Source: Bacteroidetes bacterium GWB2_32_14
Lineage (GTDB): Bacteria; Bacteroidota; Bacteroidia; Bacteroidales; UBA12077
NCBI GenBank assembly: GCA_001768235.1
Contig: MENK01000014.1
Coordinates: 62,001 to 126,000 of the forward strand
DNA length: 64,000 nucleotides
Reading direction: 5' to 3'
In this document: positions 9,327 to 20,009 of the stretch, piece by piece
How the letters are laid out: the number at the start of each line of letters is the position of its first letter
Position numbering within the stretch: position 1 is the stretch's first letter
Made by a program: the position numbers and the translations under genes
Notes under the pieces: model-generated
The model's input: only the letters and a program-made list of their open reading frames with translations
Databases searched by the model: none
Told to the model about the DNA's origin: nothing

Positions 9327-10598
9327 TTATTCCTGAATTTTAATCACCTGATTACCAATCTGGCAATTCAGGCAATTTTTAATATTACAGTATTTGCTTT
9401 TAAGATGAATGAGGGCTTGAGAGCTTTGGGCACTATTCGATTTTATCCCTAATTTCTCCCATGATTGAAGAATCGAATTTTTTTCACTTTTAATTTTTTC
9501 GAGAAACCCGATGGCTCGTGTAGCAATCTTTTCGTCTCTTTTATTTTTCCCGTAAACAAACAAAAATGGAATTACAGTATTAATAATTAATATATCAACC
9601 GAATTTTCTCCAAGGCTTTTTACTTTATTAACTGATACTTTATTAAAAAGATAATGATTAGTCCAGTACTCTGATGTTTCAACCAATAACAGCTTTTTAA
9701 TTTCTTCCGGTTTTACCGATTCGATTATTTTCGAAAATAACGATGATGATTTATATATAAGCATTGCAAATTGTGCTATTCGGATTGTAGGAAAATTTCC
9801 CGGCCGTGAACGAAGGAATTTCCACAGGTGTTTTTCAATTGGCTTGAGGTTGAACTTGGCTTTTAAAAACAGGTATTCTTTTTGCAGAGAATTGTAATAC
9901 TCATCACCGCCGGTATCGATAAGAAAACCTGCTTGTCCAAATAACAAGGCTTCAATTTGCAAAAGGTTATTTTTATGTTTTGCCAAATAATTCAGTGGTA
10001 GCGATTTAGCAAGCAATTCGAATGGTTCGCTGTTTAATTTAAACCCAAAGTTACTTGCTAACTGAGTATAGAAAGCCGTTTCCCAATTATTATTGTTTTG
10101 TTTTAACAAATCATTTACACTGTCCGATTTTTCTTTGAGCCGTTCAATAGAAAGTTTTTCTATCCACTGACTAATAATAAATTTATCGATTTTTACAATT
10201 TCCTTTTCGCAGGGAATCCATAATTTATTCTGTAGCAGATTCTCATAATTAGTTAACAATCGACTATCGAAATCTAATACAAGTGTCGGAATTAACTGCC
10301 CGTTAGTACGGTAAACATCCTTATCGTGATGATATACCGCCTGCAAAATTACATTATCAAAGGCCTTATTTGTATGATGGTTATGGCTGTACCAATCAGA
10401 TGAGTTTACATGTATTTCGACATTCCCGTTCCAAGTTATGTCATCAATTTTTATTTTTGCGTTAAAGAAATCTGGCCCCGAATCGAAGTTATGTGTACCC
10501 GGTTTTATTATCTCTATTTTTTCCCCGGAGCAACATTTTAAGTTACCTGTTTTTAACAGCCTGTATTTCCAAATATAATGCAGAAATTCTTCTTTCAT
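9327..10598 (-). CDS. DUF2851 family protein
   Basis: 423 residues. The opening HYIWKYRLL and the block GTHNFDSGPDFFNAKIKID...WNGNVEIHVNSSDW are the DUF2851 signature found across Bacteroidota. The C-terminus carries a small cysteine cluster (KYCNIKNCLNCQ) that could bind metal. No signal peptide is seen, so it is probably cytosolic. The biochemical role is not known to me. It is co-oriented with pyrF, 70 bases upstream of it. Confidence 0.85.
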   Translation of the reverse strand: MKEEFLHYIWKYRLLKTGNLKCCSGEKIEIIKPGTHNFDSGPDFFNAKIKIDDITWNGNVEIHVNSSDWYSHNHHTNKAFDNVILQAVYHHDKDVYRTNGQLIPTLVLDFDSRLLTNYENLLQNKLWIPCEKEIVKIDKFIISQWIEKLSIERLKEKSDSVNDLLKQNNNNWETAFYTQLASNFGFKLNSEPFELLAKSLPLNYLAKHKNNLLQIEALLFGQAGFLIDTGGDEYYNSLQKEYLFLKAKFNLKPIEKHLWKFLRSRPGNFPTIRIAQFAMLIYKSSSLFSKIIESVKPEEIKKLLLVETSEYWTNHYLFNKVSVNKVKSLGENSVDILIINTVIPFLFVYGKNKRDEKIATRAIGFLEKIKSEKNSILQSWEKLGIKSNSAQSSQALIHLKSKYCNIKNCLNCQIGNQVIKIQE

Positions 10599-10667
10599 TA
10601 CTTTTTTAATGAATAGTCAAACTACCTATAAAAATAATAAATCCGGAATTATTTACAATACAATTTG

Positions 10668-11498
10668 TTACAATCCTTTTAATTTTAAGAGCGAAGCCAT
10701 TTGTTGCTGCATTTCTTTAGCTTTTTGAGCAGCTACCTTATCGAAATCTTTTGATTTATCGGCATAAATAATGGCACGAGATGAATTTACCAGCAGGCCG
10801 CAAGAATTGTTCATTCCATTTTGGGCAACTTCATTTAAGTCGCCGCCCTGGGTTCCTACACCAGGAACTAAAAGAAAATGTTCAGGAATAATTTTCCTTA
10901 TCTTTTTTAACTGACCAGCTTGGGTAGCGCCAACTACATACATCAGGTTGTTTCGTGTACCCCACGTTTTTGATTTTTCAAGCACGGTTTCAAAGAGGAT
11001 AGTCTCAGAATTTTTTATTTCAAGTGTTTGAAAATCAGTAGCGCTTTCGTTTGAAGTTATAGCAAGTAAAATAACCCACTTGTCAGTGAATTCAAGAAAA
11101 GGGCTCACAGAATCCTTTCCCATATATGGAGCAATAGTTATTGCATCGCAGCTCATTTGTTCGTAAAATGCACGGGCATACATTTTTGAAGTATTTCCAA
11201 TATCTCCGCGCTTGGCATCGGCAATAATAAATAGAGAAGGATAAATTAACCGAATGTAATTAATCGTTTTTTCGAGACTAATCCATCCTTTTACTCCATT
11301 TGCTTCATAAAAGGCAGTATTTAATTTAATTGCAATTGTATAAGGAGCAGTTGCATCTATAATTCGTTTATTAAATTCAAAAATTGGATCATCGGTTTGA
11401 ATTAAAAAGCCGGGGATTTTTGTAATATCCGTATCCAAACCAACACACAAAAAGCTTCTTTTTTTTGTAATTTGTTGAACTAACTGATTGTAATCCAT
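10668..11498 (-). CDS. pyrF: Orotidine 5'-phosphate decarboxylase
   Basis: 276 residues, the longer subfamily-2 type. The catalytic segment [11 protein letters not shown] around residues 95-105 holds the active-site Asp-Lys-Asp set, and [13 protein letters not shown] forms the phosphate-binding loop. It decarboxylates OMP to UMP, the last step of de novo pyrimidine synthesis, in the cytosol. Only 4 bases separate it from prfA, so they are very likely co-transcribed. Confidence 0.95.
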   Translation of the reverse strand: MDYNQLVQQITKKRSFLCVGLDTDITKIPGFLIQTDDPIFEFNKRIIDATAPYTIAIKLNTAFYEANGVKGWISLEKTINYIRLIYPSLFIIADAKRGDIGNTSKMYARAFYEQMSCDAITIAPYMGKDSVSPFLEFTDKWVILLAITSNESATDFQTLEIKNSETILFETVLEKSKTWGTRNNLMYVVGATQAGQLKKIRKIIPEHFLLVPGVGTQGGDLNEVAQNGMNNSCGLLVNSSRAIIYADKSKDFDKVAAQKAKEMQQQMASLLKLKGL

Positions 11499-11502
11499 AA
11501 AA

Positions 11503-12588
11503 TTATACTCCAGCTTCTTTTAATCGTTCCGTGTTTTCGGCCATTTGCAATTGATCGAGAAACTCCTGTATTGCACCATTCATAATAGTTGGTAAATTAT
11601 AAACAGTATAATTTATTCGGTGATCTGTTACCCTCCCCTGAGGGTAATTGTATGTTCTGATTTTTGCTGAACGGTCGCCGGTTGAAACCATCGTCTTACG
11701 TTTTGATGCAATTTCATCAACATACTTTTGGTACTCGAGATTATAGAGTCTTGTTCGTAACTCTCCCATCGCTTTATCGAAATTCTTAATCTGCGATTTT
11801 TCATCCTGGCAGGTAACAACTATGCCTGAGGGAATGTGTGTTAAACGAATGGCAGAATAGGTTGTATTTACAGATTGTCCGCCCGGGCCTGATGAACAGT
11901 AAGTATCTTTTCTGATATCTTCCATTCGTAAATCAATATCGAATTCTTCTGCTTCTGGCAAAACAGCAACAGTGGCAGCCGATGTATGAACTCGTCCCTG
12001 TGTTTCGGTTTGAGGAACACGTTGTACACGATGAACCCCTGATTCGTATTTTAATACACCATAAACACCATCGCCAGAAACCTTCATAACAATCTCTTTA
12101 TACCCGCCAACTGTACCTTCGCTAATATTTGTAACTTCCACTTTCCATCTTCGGTCTTCACAATATTTTACATACATTCGATACAAGTCTCCGGCAAAAA
12201 TGCTGGCTTCATCGCCACCGGTTCCTGCACGGATTTCGACTATTGCATTTTTAGTATCCTGGGGATCTTTGGGAAGCAATAACAGTTTTATATTTTCTTC
12301 GAGCGGATCAATTTTTTGCTCGAGCTCATTCAGTTCAACTTTGGCCATCTCGCGTAAATCTTCATCCTTCTCGGTTGCTATTATTTCTTTTGCTGATGTT
12401 ACATTACTTAAAATATTCTTGTATTCTTTATACGCATCAATAAGTGGCTCTAAATCGCGATATTCCTTGTTGAGTTTAACATATTTTTTCATATCGTTGA
12501 TTGTTGCCGGATCGGTAATCAATTGCCCTACTTCTTCGAAACGAAGTCTTATTCCTTCTAATTTATCTAATATTATATTACTGCTCAT
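11503..12588 (-). CDS. prfA: Peptide chain release factor 1
   Basis: 361 residues, normal for RF1. The GGQ motif in [14 protein letters not shown], followed by [11 protein letters not shown], is the peptidyl-tRNA hydrolysis loop. The N-terminal coiled domain and the central [15 protein letters not shown] block are also present. It recognises UAA and UAG and releases the peptide. It sits in the purM-prfA-pyrF run typical of Bacteroidota. Confidence 0.97.
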   Translation of the reverse strand: MSSNIILDKLEGIRLRFEEVGQLITDPATINDMKKYVKLNKEYRDLEPLIDAYKEYKNILSNVTSAKEIIATEKDEDLREMAKVELNELEQKIDPLEENIKLLLLPKDPQDTKNAIVEIRAGTGGDEASIFAGDLYRMYVKYCEDRRWKVEVTNISEGTVGGYKEIVMKVSGDGVYGVLKYESGVHRVQRVPQTETQGRVHTSAATVAVLPEAEEFDIDLRMEDIRKDTYCSSGPGGQSVNTTYSAIRLTHIPSGIVVTCQDEKSQIKNFDKAMGELRTRLYNLEYQKYVDEIASKRKTMVSTGDRSAKIRTYNYPQGRVTDHRINYTVYNLPTIMNGAIQEFLDQLQMAENTERLKEAGV

Positions 12589-12645
12589 AATCCTTTTTTT
12601 CTAAATCGATGCAAAATTAATAATTAATTTAATAGTTAAATCAAA

Positions 12646-13818
12646 TTAACTGTATTGAAACTCACCAAATTCACTTTGAATTGTTAATTGTTTTTTATCT
12701 GATTGCTTACAAGTACCAACAATCCTGGCATCAATTCCAAATTCTTTTGATATTTGAATTATATTTTCTGCATATTCTTTGCTAATATAAATTTCCATTC
12801 TGTGTCCCATGTTAAAGACCTGATACATTTCATCCCAGGGAGTACCCGATTCTTTTTGAATTATTCTGAACAATTCAGGAAGCTCAAAAAGATTGTCTTT
12901 TACAACATGCAAATTACCTATAAAGTTTAATACTTTCGTTTGTGCCCCGCCAGAACAATGAACTAATCCATGTATTTGCTTTCTATATTTCCCGAAGATT
13001 TTTTTCATCACGGGAGCATAAGTACGAGTAGGTGAAAGAACCATTTTACCTGCATCAATACCTAGTTTTTCAATAGTATCTGTTAATTTATAATTTCCTG
13101 AATAGATAAATTCAACAGGGACCAATGGATCAAAACTTTCGGGATATTTTCGGGCCAGGTATTTTGAAAAAACATCGTGTCTGGCTGATGTCAGTCCATT
13201 GCTTCCCATTCCCCCGTTGTACTGTTTTTCATAGGATGCTTGCCCGTAGGATGCCAAGCCAATAATAACGTCGCCATCCTGAATCTTTGAATTATCGATA
13301 ACATCCGTTCGAAGCATTCGTGCAGTAACTGTAGAATCGACAATTATTGTACGGACTAAATCACCAACATCGGCTGTTTCTCCTCCGGTAGAGTAAATTG
13401 AAATACCCAGGTTTCGTAATTCAGCCAGCAATTCTTCTGTTCCTGAAATAATCGCTGAAATCACTTCGCCTGGTATCAGGTTTTTATTACGGCCAATAGT
13501 TGATGACAGCAAAATATTTTCTGTTACCCCAACGCATAATAAATCATCAAGATTCATTACAATAGCATCCTGGGCAATTCCTTTCCAGACCGATAAATCG
13601 CCTGTTTCTTTCCAGTATAAGTAGGCTAAGGAAGATTTTGTTCCGGCTCCATCGGCATGCATTATGTTACAATACTTCTCATCACCACCCAAAACGTCGG
13701 GTATTATTTTACAAAATGCTTTAGGATAAAGACCTTTATCCATTTTTCTTATTGCATTATGAACATCCTCTTTTGATGCAGAAACTCCTCTTAAATTATA
13801 TCGTGAATCTTGACTCAT
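12646..13818 (-). CDS. purM: Phosphoribosylformylglycinamidine cyclo-ligase (AIR synthase)
   Basis: 390 residues, the long form found in Bacteroidota. Motifs are HADGAGTKSSLAY near residues 54-66, MNLDDLLCVG, and STGGETADVGDLV. It makes aminoimidazole ribonucleotide from FGAM with ATP in purine synthesis, in the cytosol. The opening DSRYNLRGVSASKEDVHNAI is typical. The spacing of 57 bases to prfA suggests one transcript. Other members of the PurM/AIR-synthase-related group are possible but less likely. Confidence 0.9.
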   Translation of the reverse strand: MSQDSRYNLRGVSASKEDVHNAIRKMDKGLYPKAFCKIIPDVLGGDEKYCNIMHADGAGTKSSLAYLYWKETGDLSVWKGIAQDAIVMNLDDLLCVGVTENILLSSTIGRNKNLIPGEVISAIISGTEELLAELRNLGISIYSTGGETADVGDLVRTIIVDSTVTARMLRTDVIDNSKIQDGDVIIGLASYGQASYEKQYNGGMGSNGLTSARHDVFSKYLARKYPESFDPLVPVEFIYSGNYKLTDTIEKLGIDAGKMVLSPTRTYAPVMKKIFGKYRKQIHGLVHCSGGAQTKVLNFIGNLHVVKDNLFELPELFRIIQKESGTPWDEMYQVFNMGHRMEIYISKEYAENIIQISKEFGIDARIVGTCKQSDKKQLTIQSEFGEFQYS

Positions 13819-13896
13819 TTTTTGGGGGATTATTAAAGTACAAATTTAACAATTAGTTCGCATGAAATAAAATTATAGTGTTTCGTGTATAAAATA

Positions 13897-13916
13897 AAAA
13901 AACCCGAATTATCGGG
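13897..13916 (-). terminator. Terminator of the PorE-like gene
   Basis: CCCGA pairs with TCGGG across a 4-base loop. On the minus strand it is followed by TTTTTTTATTTT. It lies 23 bases after the stop codon. Confidence 0.75.
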
Positions 13917-13938
13917 AATTTTTATTTATATAAGATAT

Positions 13939-15912
13939 TTATTTCCGGGGTTGATAATCGGTTGACAACACCTGGAATTCAGTTCTACGATTAATCTGAT
14001 ATGCTATTTCTTTTTGTTCTTCGGTTAGCAATGAATCGATGTATTCCTGGGTAATTTCAGTTCCTTCTTTCAAGAACGGGTGTTGAGAAGCAATTTTCAT
14101 ATCAACAACTTTTGGCATTGTAGCTGCATACCCTTTAGCTCTTAAACGTGCTGGTTCAATTCCTTTTTCGATCAGGTAATTTACAACCGATTGGGCCCGT
14201 TTTTGTGAAAGCTCAATATTTGTCTGAACACTTCCCCGTGCATCGGTATGAGAACGTAACTCTATGGTAACATGCGGGTTATCATTTAATGTTTCTACCA
14301 GCTTGTCGAGAGCAACCATTGATTCAGGCCGTAAATCCCATTTGGCAAAATCGTAGAAAATATTTGGCAACTCTATTGGTTCGGCTATAGATGATAATCG
14401 AATCTCGGATTTAAAATCCTGGCTTTCGATTAATCCTTTCGTTGTTTCTTTACCTTTACCAGTTAAGAATCCTTTTTTAGAAGCAACAAACACGAAATCA
14501 GTATTTGGGCGAAGGTTAAATTTAAATACGCCATCGGAACTTGTTTCTGCCGCAACTGTAATCCCGTCACTACCCACAAGTTTAACTGTAGCATTTGCAA
14601 TAGGATCGTTTGATTTCTCGTTACGGACAATTCCTTCGACTGTAAATTTTAGTGGAGGCAAAACAAACGAGTATATTTCGTCATTCCCGTCACGAGATGT
14701 ACTAAAATAGCCCCGTTCATGTTCTTTTTCAATTACAATGGCAAAATCATCGTATGTAGAGTTAATCGGGTAGCGCATATTTTCAACTTTCCATTTGTTA
14801 TTCTCGGGTATTGCCCTGAAAATATCCAGTCCGCCCATACCTAAATGATAATCAGATGAAAAATACAAGGTTCCATCATTATGAATAAACGGGAACATTT
14901 CGTTACCGGGAGTATTGATATCACTTCCAACATTTTCTGGAGTTCCCCACTCAGATTCCTTTGTTTCCCTGGTTACTTTCCAAATATCTTTATTCCCCAT
15001 CCCCCCGGGCATATCAGACACAAAATAAAGAATAAATTCATCTTCTGATAATGTAGGATGCGAAACAGTAATGCTATCGGCAGTAATAGTCCAGGGTTCT
15101 GCTTTACCCCATTCATCACCTTTACGTACAGATGTAAAAATTTTACATCCCATAGTTTCTTTTTTCACTTTCTCGCAACGACTAAAGAAAAGAGTATTAT
15201 AATCTTTACTTAACGAAGCTCCTCCTTCTTCAAACTCAGTATTTATGTTTTCACCAAGTGGCAATGGAGTGCTCCAGTTTCCCTTCCTGTCCTGAATCGA
15301 GAAATAGATATCCGAAAAATTCTGGCCTGTAGCACCATGTTTTTCTTTCCCGGCAGATTCTTCGCGGGATGATGTAAAAAAAACTTCAGAATATTCAGTA
15401 TTTGCATAAGCCGGGTAATATTCGCTTTCCTTTGAATTAAAAAATTTCATATTTGCTACTTTGTATCCATTTGGATTTTCTTTCCACTTGATAGCCATTT
15501 CGCATGATTTGATTCCATTTTCGCCACGAGGATCAGATGGCACTAATTTTTTATATTCCCTGTAATTTTCTATAGCCAATTCAAATTTTTCATTCATCTT
15601 TAAAGCATCGGCATAATAAACATACATTAAGGGATTTTCGTATTTCTTCAGAATAACTCTTTTATACCACATTTCTGCTTTTTCAGGCTGCGATGTTAAC
15701 CGGTAACATTCAGCAATCTTATATGTAATATCTAACTTAATATCATTATCCGGCTCATTTCCATATGCATCTCTCAACATATCAACAGCCATAAAATACT
15801 GGCCATTTGTAAAATACTCGAGAGCTTTTTTTGATTTTGCTGTTTGGGCATAAACTTGTGTTAAAATAAAAAGTGAAACGATACCAAAAAGAAATGCTGT
15901 CTTTTTTCTCAT
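13939..15912 (-). CDS. TPR / WD40-like propeller / CRD / OmpA protein, PorE-like
   Basis: 657 residues with a cleavable signal peptide (MRKKTAFLFGIVSLFILTQVYAQ). In order there are TPRs (about 30-140), a PD40-type beta-propeller (about 160-400, with repeats such as LYFSSDYHLGMGGLDIF), a carboxypeptidase-regulatory-like domain (about 425-500) and a C-terminal OmpA domain (about 530-650, with VTIELRSHTDARGSVQTN). This order is that of PorE from the type IX secretion system, but there is no lipidation cysteine and no other T9SS gene nearby. It probably anchors an envelope complex to peptidoglycan. Confidence 0.75.
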   Translation of the reverse strand: MRKKTAFLFGIVSLFILTQVYAQTAKSKKALEYFTNGQYFMAVDMLRDAYGNEPDNDIKLDITYKIAECYRLTSQPEKAEMWYKRVILKKYENPLMYVYYADALKMNEKFELAIENYREYKKLVPSDPRGENGIKSCEMAIKWKENPNGYKVANMKFFNSKESEYYPAYANTEYSEVFFTSSREESAGKEKHGATGQNFSDIYFSIQDRKGNWSTPLPLGENINTEFEEGGASLSKDYNTLFFSRCEKVKKETMGCKIFTSVRKGDEWGKAEPWTITADSITVSHPTLSEDEFILYFVSDMPGGMGNKDIWKVTRETKESEWGTPENVGSDINTPGNEMFPFIHNDGTLYFSSDYHLGMGGLDIFRAIPENNKWKVENMRYPINSTYDDFAIVIEKEHERGYFSTSRDGNDEIYSFVLPPLKFTVEGIVRNEKSNDPIANATVKLVGSDGITVAAETSSDGVFKFNLRPNTDFVFVASKKGFLTGKGKETTKGLIESQDFKSEIRLSSIAEPIELPNIFYDFAKWDLRPESMVALDKLVETLNDNPHVTIELRSHTDARGSVQTNIELSQKRAQSVVNYLIEKGIEPARLRAKGYAATMPKVVDMKIASQHPFLKEGTEITQEYIDSLLTEEQKEIAYQINRRTEFQVLSTDYQPRK

Positions 15913-16043
15913 GTTATTTCTAGTTACTGAATTGTAAAATGTAAAAGTAAGATTTTTTAAATAAAATAAAAATATAGATCAAATTGAGTTATCAGCTATT
16001 TATAAATACGTTTTAGGGATGAATTTATTACTTGTAAGAACAG

Positions 16044-16073
16044 CAAAAAAACCTGACCGGCAAAAGTCAGGTT
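16044..16073 (-). terminator. Terminator of glnN
   Basis: AACCTGAC (16050-16057) pairs with GTCAGGTT (16066-16073). On the minus strand it is followed by a run of seven or more T. It lies 28 bases past the glnN stop. Confidence 0.85.
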
Positions 16074-16101
16074 ATAATTACAAATTATTAAAAAAAGGTT
16101 C

Positions 16102-18291
16102 TTAGCGAGTAAACAACATCTCCCTGTATTTTGGAAATGGCCAAATAGAATCATCCACGATTAATTCCAGTTTATCAACATGATACCGGATTTTATCGAA
16201 ATAAGCAACTACATTTCGGGAATAATCTGTTGCTTTTAGCACTATATCTTCAATTTCGTTTGCTCTTTTACGTGCTTCGATCATCAATTCAACCAAATCT
16301 TTAACAATGGTCATATGCTCAGAAATTGTAGTAATTGTATCGAGTTGTGTTTTTGATAGTTTTTCAAACAGTTCTTTTGGATAAAGCTCCTTTAAGCCCA
16401 TAACATTCTGGATAAGCACATTCTGATATTTAATTACTGTAGGAATAACATGATTACGTGCTAAATCGCCCAATACACGAGCTTCAATTTGAGCACGTTT
16501 CACATATATCTCCAAACGGATATCATATCGTGCTTCAAGTTCTCGTTCTGAAAGAACCTGTGAATCGCCAAATAATTTAATTGTTTCAGGTGTAATAAAT
16601 TCTTTTAAAGCATCGGGGATGTTAGAAACATTTGATAATCCTCGCTTTTCAGCTTCTTTTACCCAGTCATTACTATATCCATTACCTTCGAACCTGATTT
16701 TTTTTGATTCGATAATATATTTTTTCAATACCTGGAAAATTGCTTCATCCTTTTTCACATTCTTTTGCATTAGAACATCAACATCTTTTTTAAATTGAAC
16801 AAGTTGATTTCCAACAACCGAATTTAAAGCAATCATTGGTGCTGCAACATTTGCAGATGAGCCCACAGCCCTGAATTCAAAACGATTTCCTGTAAACGCA
16901 AACGGGGACGTTCTGTTTCTGTCGGTATTATCCATTAATATTTCAGGTATTTTACCTATATCGAGTTTTAGCTCTGTTTTTTCATCGGGAGTCATTTTTT
17001 TATTGGTAACTCTTTTCTCAAGTTGGTCAAGTATGGATGTAAGCTGAGACCCAATAAAAACAGACATTATTGCCGGAGGAGCTTCATGTGCTCCCAGCCT
17101 GTACTCATTTCCGGCAGTTGCAATGCTTGCCCTCAACAAATCGGCATGATCGTGTACTGCTTTTATTGTATTTATTAAAAAAGTAAGGAACTGCAAATTA
17201 CTCTTTGGTGTTTTACCCGGCGACAACAAATTTCTTCCGGTATCAGTTAACATCGACCAGTTATTATGCTTTCCCGAACCATTTATTCCCTTGTATGGTT
17301 TCTCGTGAAATAAAACACGAAAGTTATGTTTTTTAGCTACTTTCTCCATGATAGTCATTAACATCTGGTTATGATCGGCAGCGAGGTTAGCTTCTTCATA
17401 ACGGGGTGCACACTCGAACTGGTTTGGTGCAACTTCGTTATGGCGGGTCTTAATTGGAATACCCAATTTATAGGATTCTATTTCGAAATCTCTCATAAAA
17501 TATGTTACCCTGTCGGAGATAGAACCGAAATAGTGGTCGCTCAACTGTTGATCTTTTGCTGAGGCATGGCCAATGAGAGTTCTACCAGTGAGGTATAAAT
17601 CGGGACGTGCGTTGTATAACGCGTTATCAATAAGAAAGTATTCCTGCTCCCAACCCAATGTAACATTGACTTTAGAAACTTCTTTTTCGAAAAGCTGGCA
17701 TACATCAACTGCAGCTTTATCAATAAAATTCAACGATTTTAATAGCGGGGTTTTATAATCGAGTGCTTCGCCTGTATATGAAACAAAGATAGTTGGAATA
17801 CATAAAGTATTTCCATAAACAAAAGCAGGTGATGAAGGATCCCAGGCGGTATATCCTCGAGCTTCAAAAGTATTTCGCAAACCACCACTTGGAAAACTCG
17901 ATGCATCAGGTTCTTGCTGGACCAGCATTTCGCCCTGAAAATTTTCAATTACACCACCATTATCCGCGGGTTCAAAAAAGGCATCATGTTTTTCGGCTGT
18001 TGAACCACTTAGAGGATGAAACCAATGAGTATAATGCGTTGCCCTGCGATCTATTGCCCAGGCTTTCATCCCTGAAGCAACCTGATTTGCAACTTTACGA
18101 TCAATCCGAACACCTTGATTAATAGCCTGGACAACACTTTCATATGCTTCGCGCGATAAATACTCCTGCATCTTGTTTTTATCGAACACATTTATACCAA
18201 AATATTCGGATGTTTTAACCGATGGAAGTTCTACATCAACAGGCTTCCTGTTTAATACTTCTTCCAATGCTTTGAGTCGGACTGTTGCCAT
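16102..18291 (-). CDS. glnN: Glutamine synthetase type III
   Basis: 729 residues, the length of GSIII rather than the 440-470 residues of types I and II. Signature blocks are NGSGKHNNWSML, GNEYRLGAHEAPPAIMSVF and NRTSPFAFTGNRFEFRAVG. It makes glutamine from glutamate, ammonia and ATP in the cytosol and is the main ammonia-assimilating enzyme in many Bacteroidota. It is transcribed alone, with its own terminator. The upstream gap has repeated short sequences that could be regulatory. Confidence 0.96.
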   Translation of the reverse strand: MATVRLKALEEVLNRKPVDVELPSVKTSEYFGINVFDKNKMQEYLSREAYESVVQAINQGVRIDRKVANQVASGMKAWAIDRRATHYTHWFHPLSGSTAEKHDAFFEPADNGGVIENFQGEMLVQQEPDASSFPSGGLRNTFEARGYTAWDPSSPAFVYGNTLCIPTIFVSYTGEALDYKTPLLKSLNFIDKAAVDVCQLFEKEVSKVNVTLGWEQEYFLIDNALYNARPDLYLTGRTLIGHASAKDQQLSDHYFGSISDRVTYFMRDFEIESYKLGIPIKTRHNEVAPNQFECAPRYEEANLAADHNQMLMTIMEKVAKKHNFRVLFHEKPYKGINGSGKHNNWSMLTDTGRNLLSPGKTPKSNLQFLTFLINTIKAVHDHADLLRASIATAGNEYRLGAHEAPPAIMSVFIGSQLTSILDQLEKRVTNKKMTPDEKTELKLDIGKIPEILMDNTDRNRTSPFAFTGNRFEFRAVGSSANVAAPMIALNSVVGNQLVQFKKDVDVLMQKNVKKDEAIFQVLKKYIIESKKIRFEGNGYSNDWVKEAEKRGLSNVSNIPDALKEFITPETIKLFGDSQVLSERELEARYDIRLEIYVKRAQIEARVLGDLARNHVIPTVIKYQNVLIQNVMGLKELYPKELFEKLSKTQLDTITTISEHMTIVKDLVELMIEARKRANEIEDIVLKATDYSRNVVAYFDKIRYHVDKLELIVDDSIWPFPKYREMLFTR

Positions 18292-18298
18292 AGGATGA

Positions 18299-18420
18299 AA
18301 ATTATGAATTATGAATTATGAATTAATCAACAATCGCAAATTTATATTTTTTTTCATTACACCCCCATTATTTTATATATTGATTTTATTTTTTATGCAT
18401 TTTATTTAACACACCCCCAT
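18299..18420. repeat. AATTATG tandem repeat and paired ACACCCCCAT boxes upstream of glnN
   Basis: About four copies of AATTATG run in tandem at 18299-18323. Two identical ACACCCCCAT boxes (18359-18368 and 18411-18420) lie 52 bases apart in an otherwise A/T-only stretch. They sit in the glnN leader or promoter region. Such boxes could bind a regulator, but nothing else supports that. Confidence 0.5.
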
Positions 18421-18471
18421 ATTTTTATATCATCAGTATTATATTTTATCTTTTTTCTACAAAATTAAAAT

Positions 18472-18496
18472 AAAAAAACCTGTCATTTCTGACAGG
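18472..18496 (-). terminator. Terminator of the M20 dipeptidase gene
   Basis: CCTGTCA (18479-18485) pairs with TGACAGG (18490-18496), loop TTTC. On the minus strand a run of seven T follows. It is 29 bases past the stop. Confidence 0.88.
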
Positions 18497-18525
18497 CTCA
18501 ATCTTTTTAAATTCGTGTGTTTAAA

Positions 18526-19896
18526 TTATTTTTGCATTTCTGAAAAATATTTATAGAAATAAGGTATTGTATTAATTCCATTATAAAATTGTTCTAACGG
18601 AAAATTCTCGTTAGGAGAATGAATAGCATCCGCCTCCAATCCAAATCCCATGAGAATTGATTTTGTTCCCAGAATTCGTTCGAACTCAGAAACAATAGGA
18701 ATGCTACCACCACTACGAACAGGTATAGGTTTCTTCTTGTAAATCTCTTCATACGCTTTCTCGGCAGCCCTGTATGCAGGCGTATCTATTGGACAAACAT
18801 AAGCCTGGCCACCGTGCAAATATTCAACATTTACCTTTACATAATCAGGCGCAATACTTTCGAAATGTTCTTTAAATAGTTTAGATATCTTCACATTATC
18901 CTGGTTAGGAACTAAACGAGATGAAATTTTTGCAAAAGCTTTTGATGGAAGAACTGTTTTTGCACCTTCACCGGTATATCCACCCCATATACCACACACA
19001 TCAAATGTTGGGCGAATACCAGTACGTTCTGTAGTAACATAACCTTTTTCTCCAAATACTTCTTTAATATCAAGGGCTTTTTTGTAATTATCAAGATTAA
19101 ATGGAGCTTCGGCCATTTTTTTTCTTTCTTCCGGGGTAACCACCAATACATCATCATAAAATCCGGGAATAGTGATATGTCCATCATCATCAACCATTTT
19201 GGCAATCATTTTAGCTAACACGTTTATTGGATTAGCCACTGCTCCACCAAAAATACCGGAATGCAAGTCGCGATTTGGTCCTGTTACTTCAACTTCCCAG
19301 TAAGACAAACCACGCAAACCTGTTGTGATTGAAGGTTTGTCGGGTGCTAACATACTTGTATCAGAAACCAAAATTATATCCGCTTTTAAAAGTGACTTAT
19401 TTTTTTCGAGCCATGCAGGAAGATTTGCTGAACCTATTTCTTCTTCACCTTCGATCATGAATTTTACATTACAGGGTAAGGAATCGGTTTTGACCATGGC
19501 TTCGAATGCTTTAATATGCATAAACCCCTGGCCTTTATCATCGTCGGAACCACGGGCCCAAATTTTGCCATCTTTTACTACCGGTTCAAATGGTTTTATA
19601 TCCCATTTTTCAATAGGATCAACAGGCATAACGTCGTAATGAGCATAAACCAAAATTGTTGGCATTGACGAATCTATCATTTTTTCTGCATAAACAACGG
19701 GATTCCCTTCTGTAGGCATAACTTCCGCTTTATCTGCTCCTGCTGCAAGCAAAGTTTTTTTAATATGTTCGGCAGCTTTTATCATATCGGGCTTATGATC
19801 CGATATAGAGCTAATTGAAGGAATACGGATTAGCTCGAATAGTTCATTTAAAAATCTGTCTTTATTCGCGTTAATGTATTGTTTTACTTTTTCCAT
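18526..19896 (-). CDS. M20 family metallo-dipeptidase
   Basis: 456 residues. Zinc-binding and catalytic motifs of the M20 family are seen: VYAHYDVMPVDP (metal His and catalytic Asp, about 88-99), GSDDDKGQG (metal Asp), and EGEEEIGS (catalytic and metal Glu). The dimerisation lid domain follows with DLHSGIFGGAVANP. It should hydrolyse dipeptides or short peptides in the cytosol. No signal peptide is present. Substrate specificity cannot be told from sequence. DUF3109 lies upstream on the same strand. Confidence 0.92.
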   Translation of the reverse strand: MEKVKQYINANKDRFLNELFELIRIPSISSISDHKPDMIKAAEHIKKTLLAAGADKAEVMPTEGNPVVYAEKMIDSSMPTILVYAHYDVMPVDPIEKWDIKPFEPVVKDGKIWARGSDDDKGQGFMHIKAFEAMVKTDSLPCNVKFMIEGEEEIGSANLPAWLEKNKSLLKADIILVSDTSMLAPDKPSITTGLRGLSYWEVEVTGPNRDLHSGIFGGAVANPINVLAKMIAKMVDDDGHITIPGFYDDVLVVTPEERKKMAEAPFNLDNYKKALDIKEVFGEKGYVTTERTGIRPTFDVCGIWGGYTGEGAKTVLPSKAFAKISSRLVPNQDNVKISKLFKEHFESIAPDYVKVNVEYLHGGQAYVCPIDTPAYRAAEKAYEEIYKKKPIPVRSGGSIPIVSEFERILGTKSILMGFGLEADAIHSPNENFPLEQFYNGINTIPYFYKYFSEMQK

Positions 19897-20009
19897 TTTG
19901 CTATGAATTTTCTATTAATAATTTTTCTGCACAGGTTGACTAAAATACTAATTTATTGCTGATAAACAAATGAAAATTATCATACACAAAAAATGATATC
20001 ATGCAGGAA

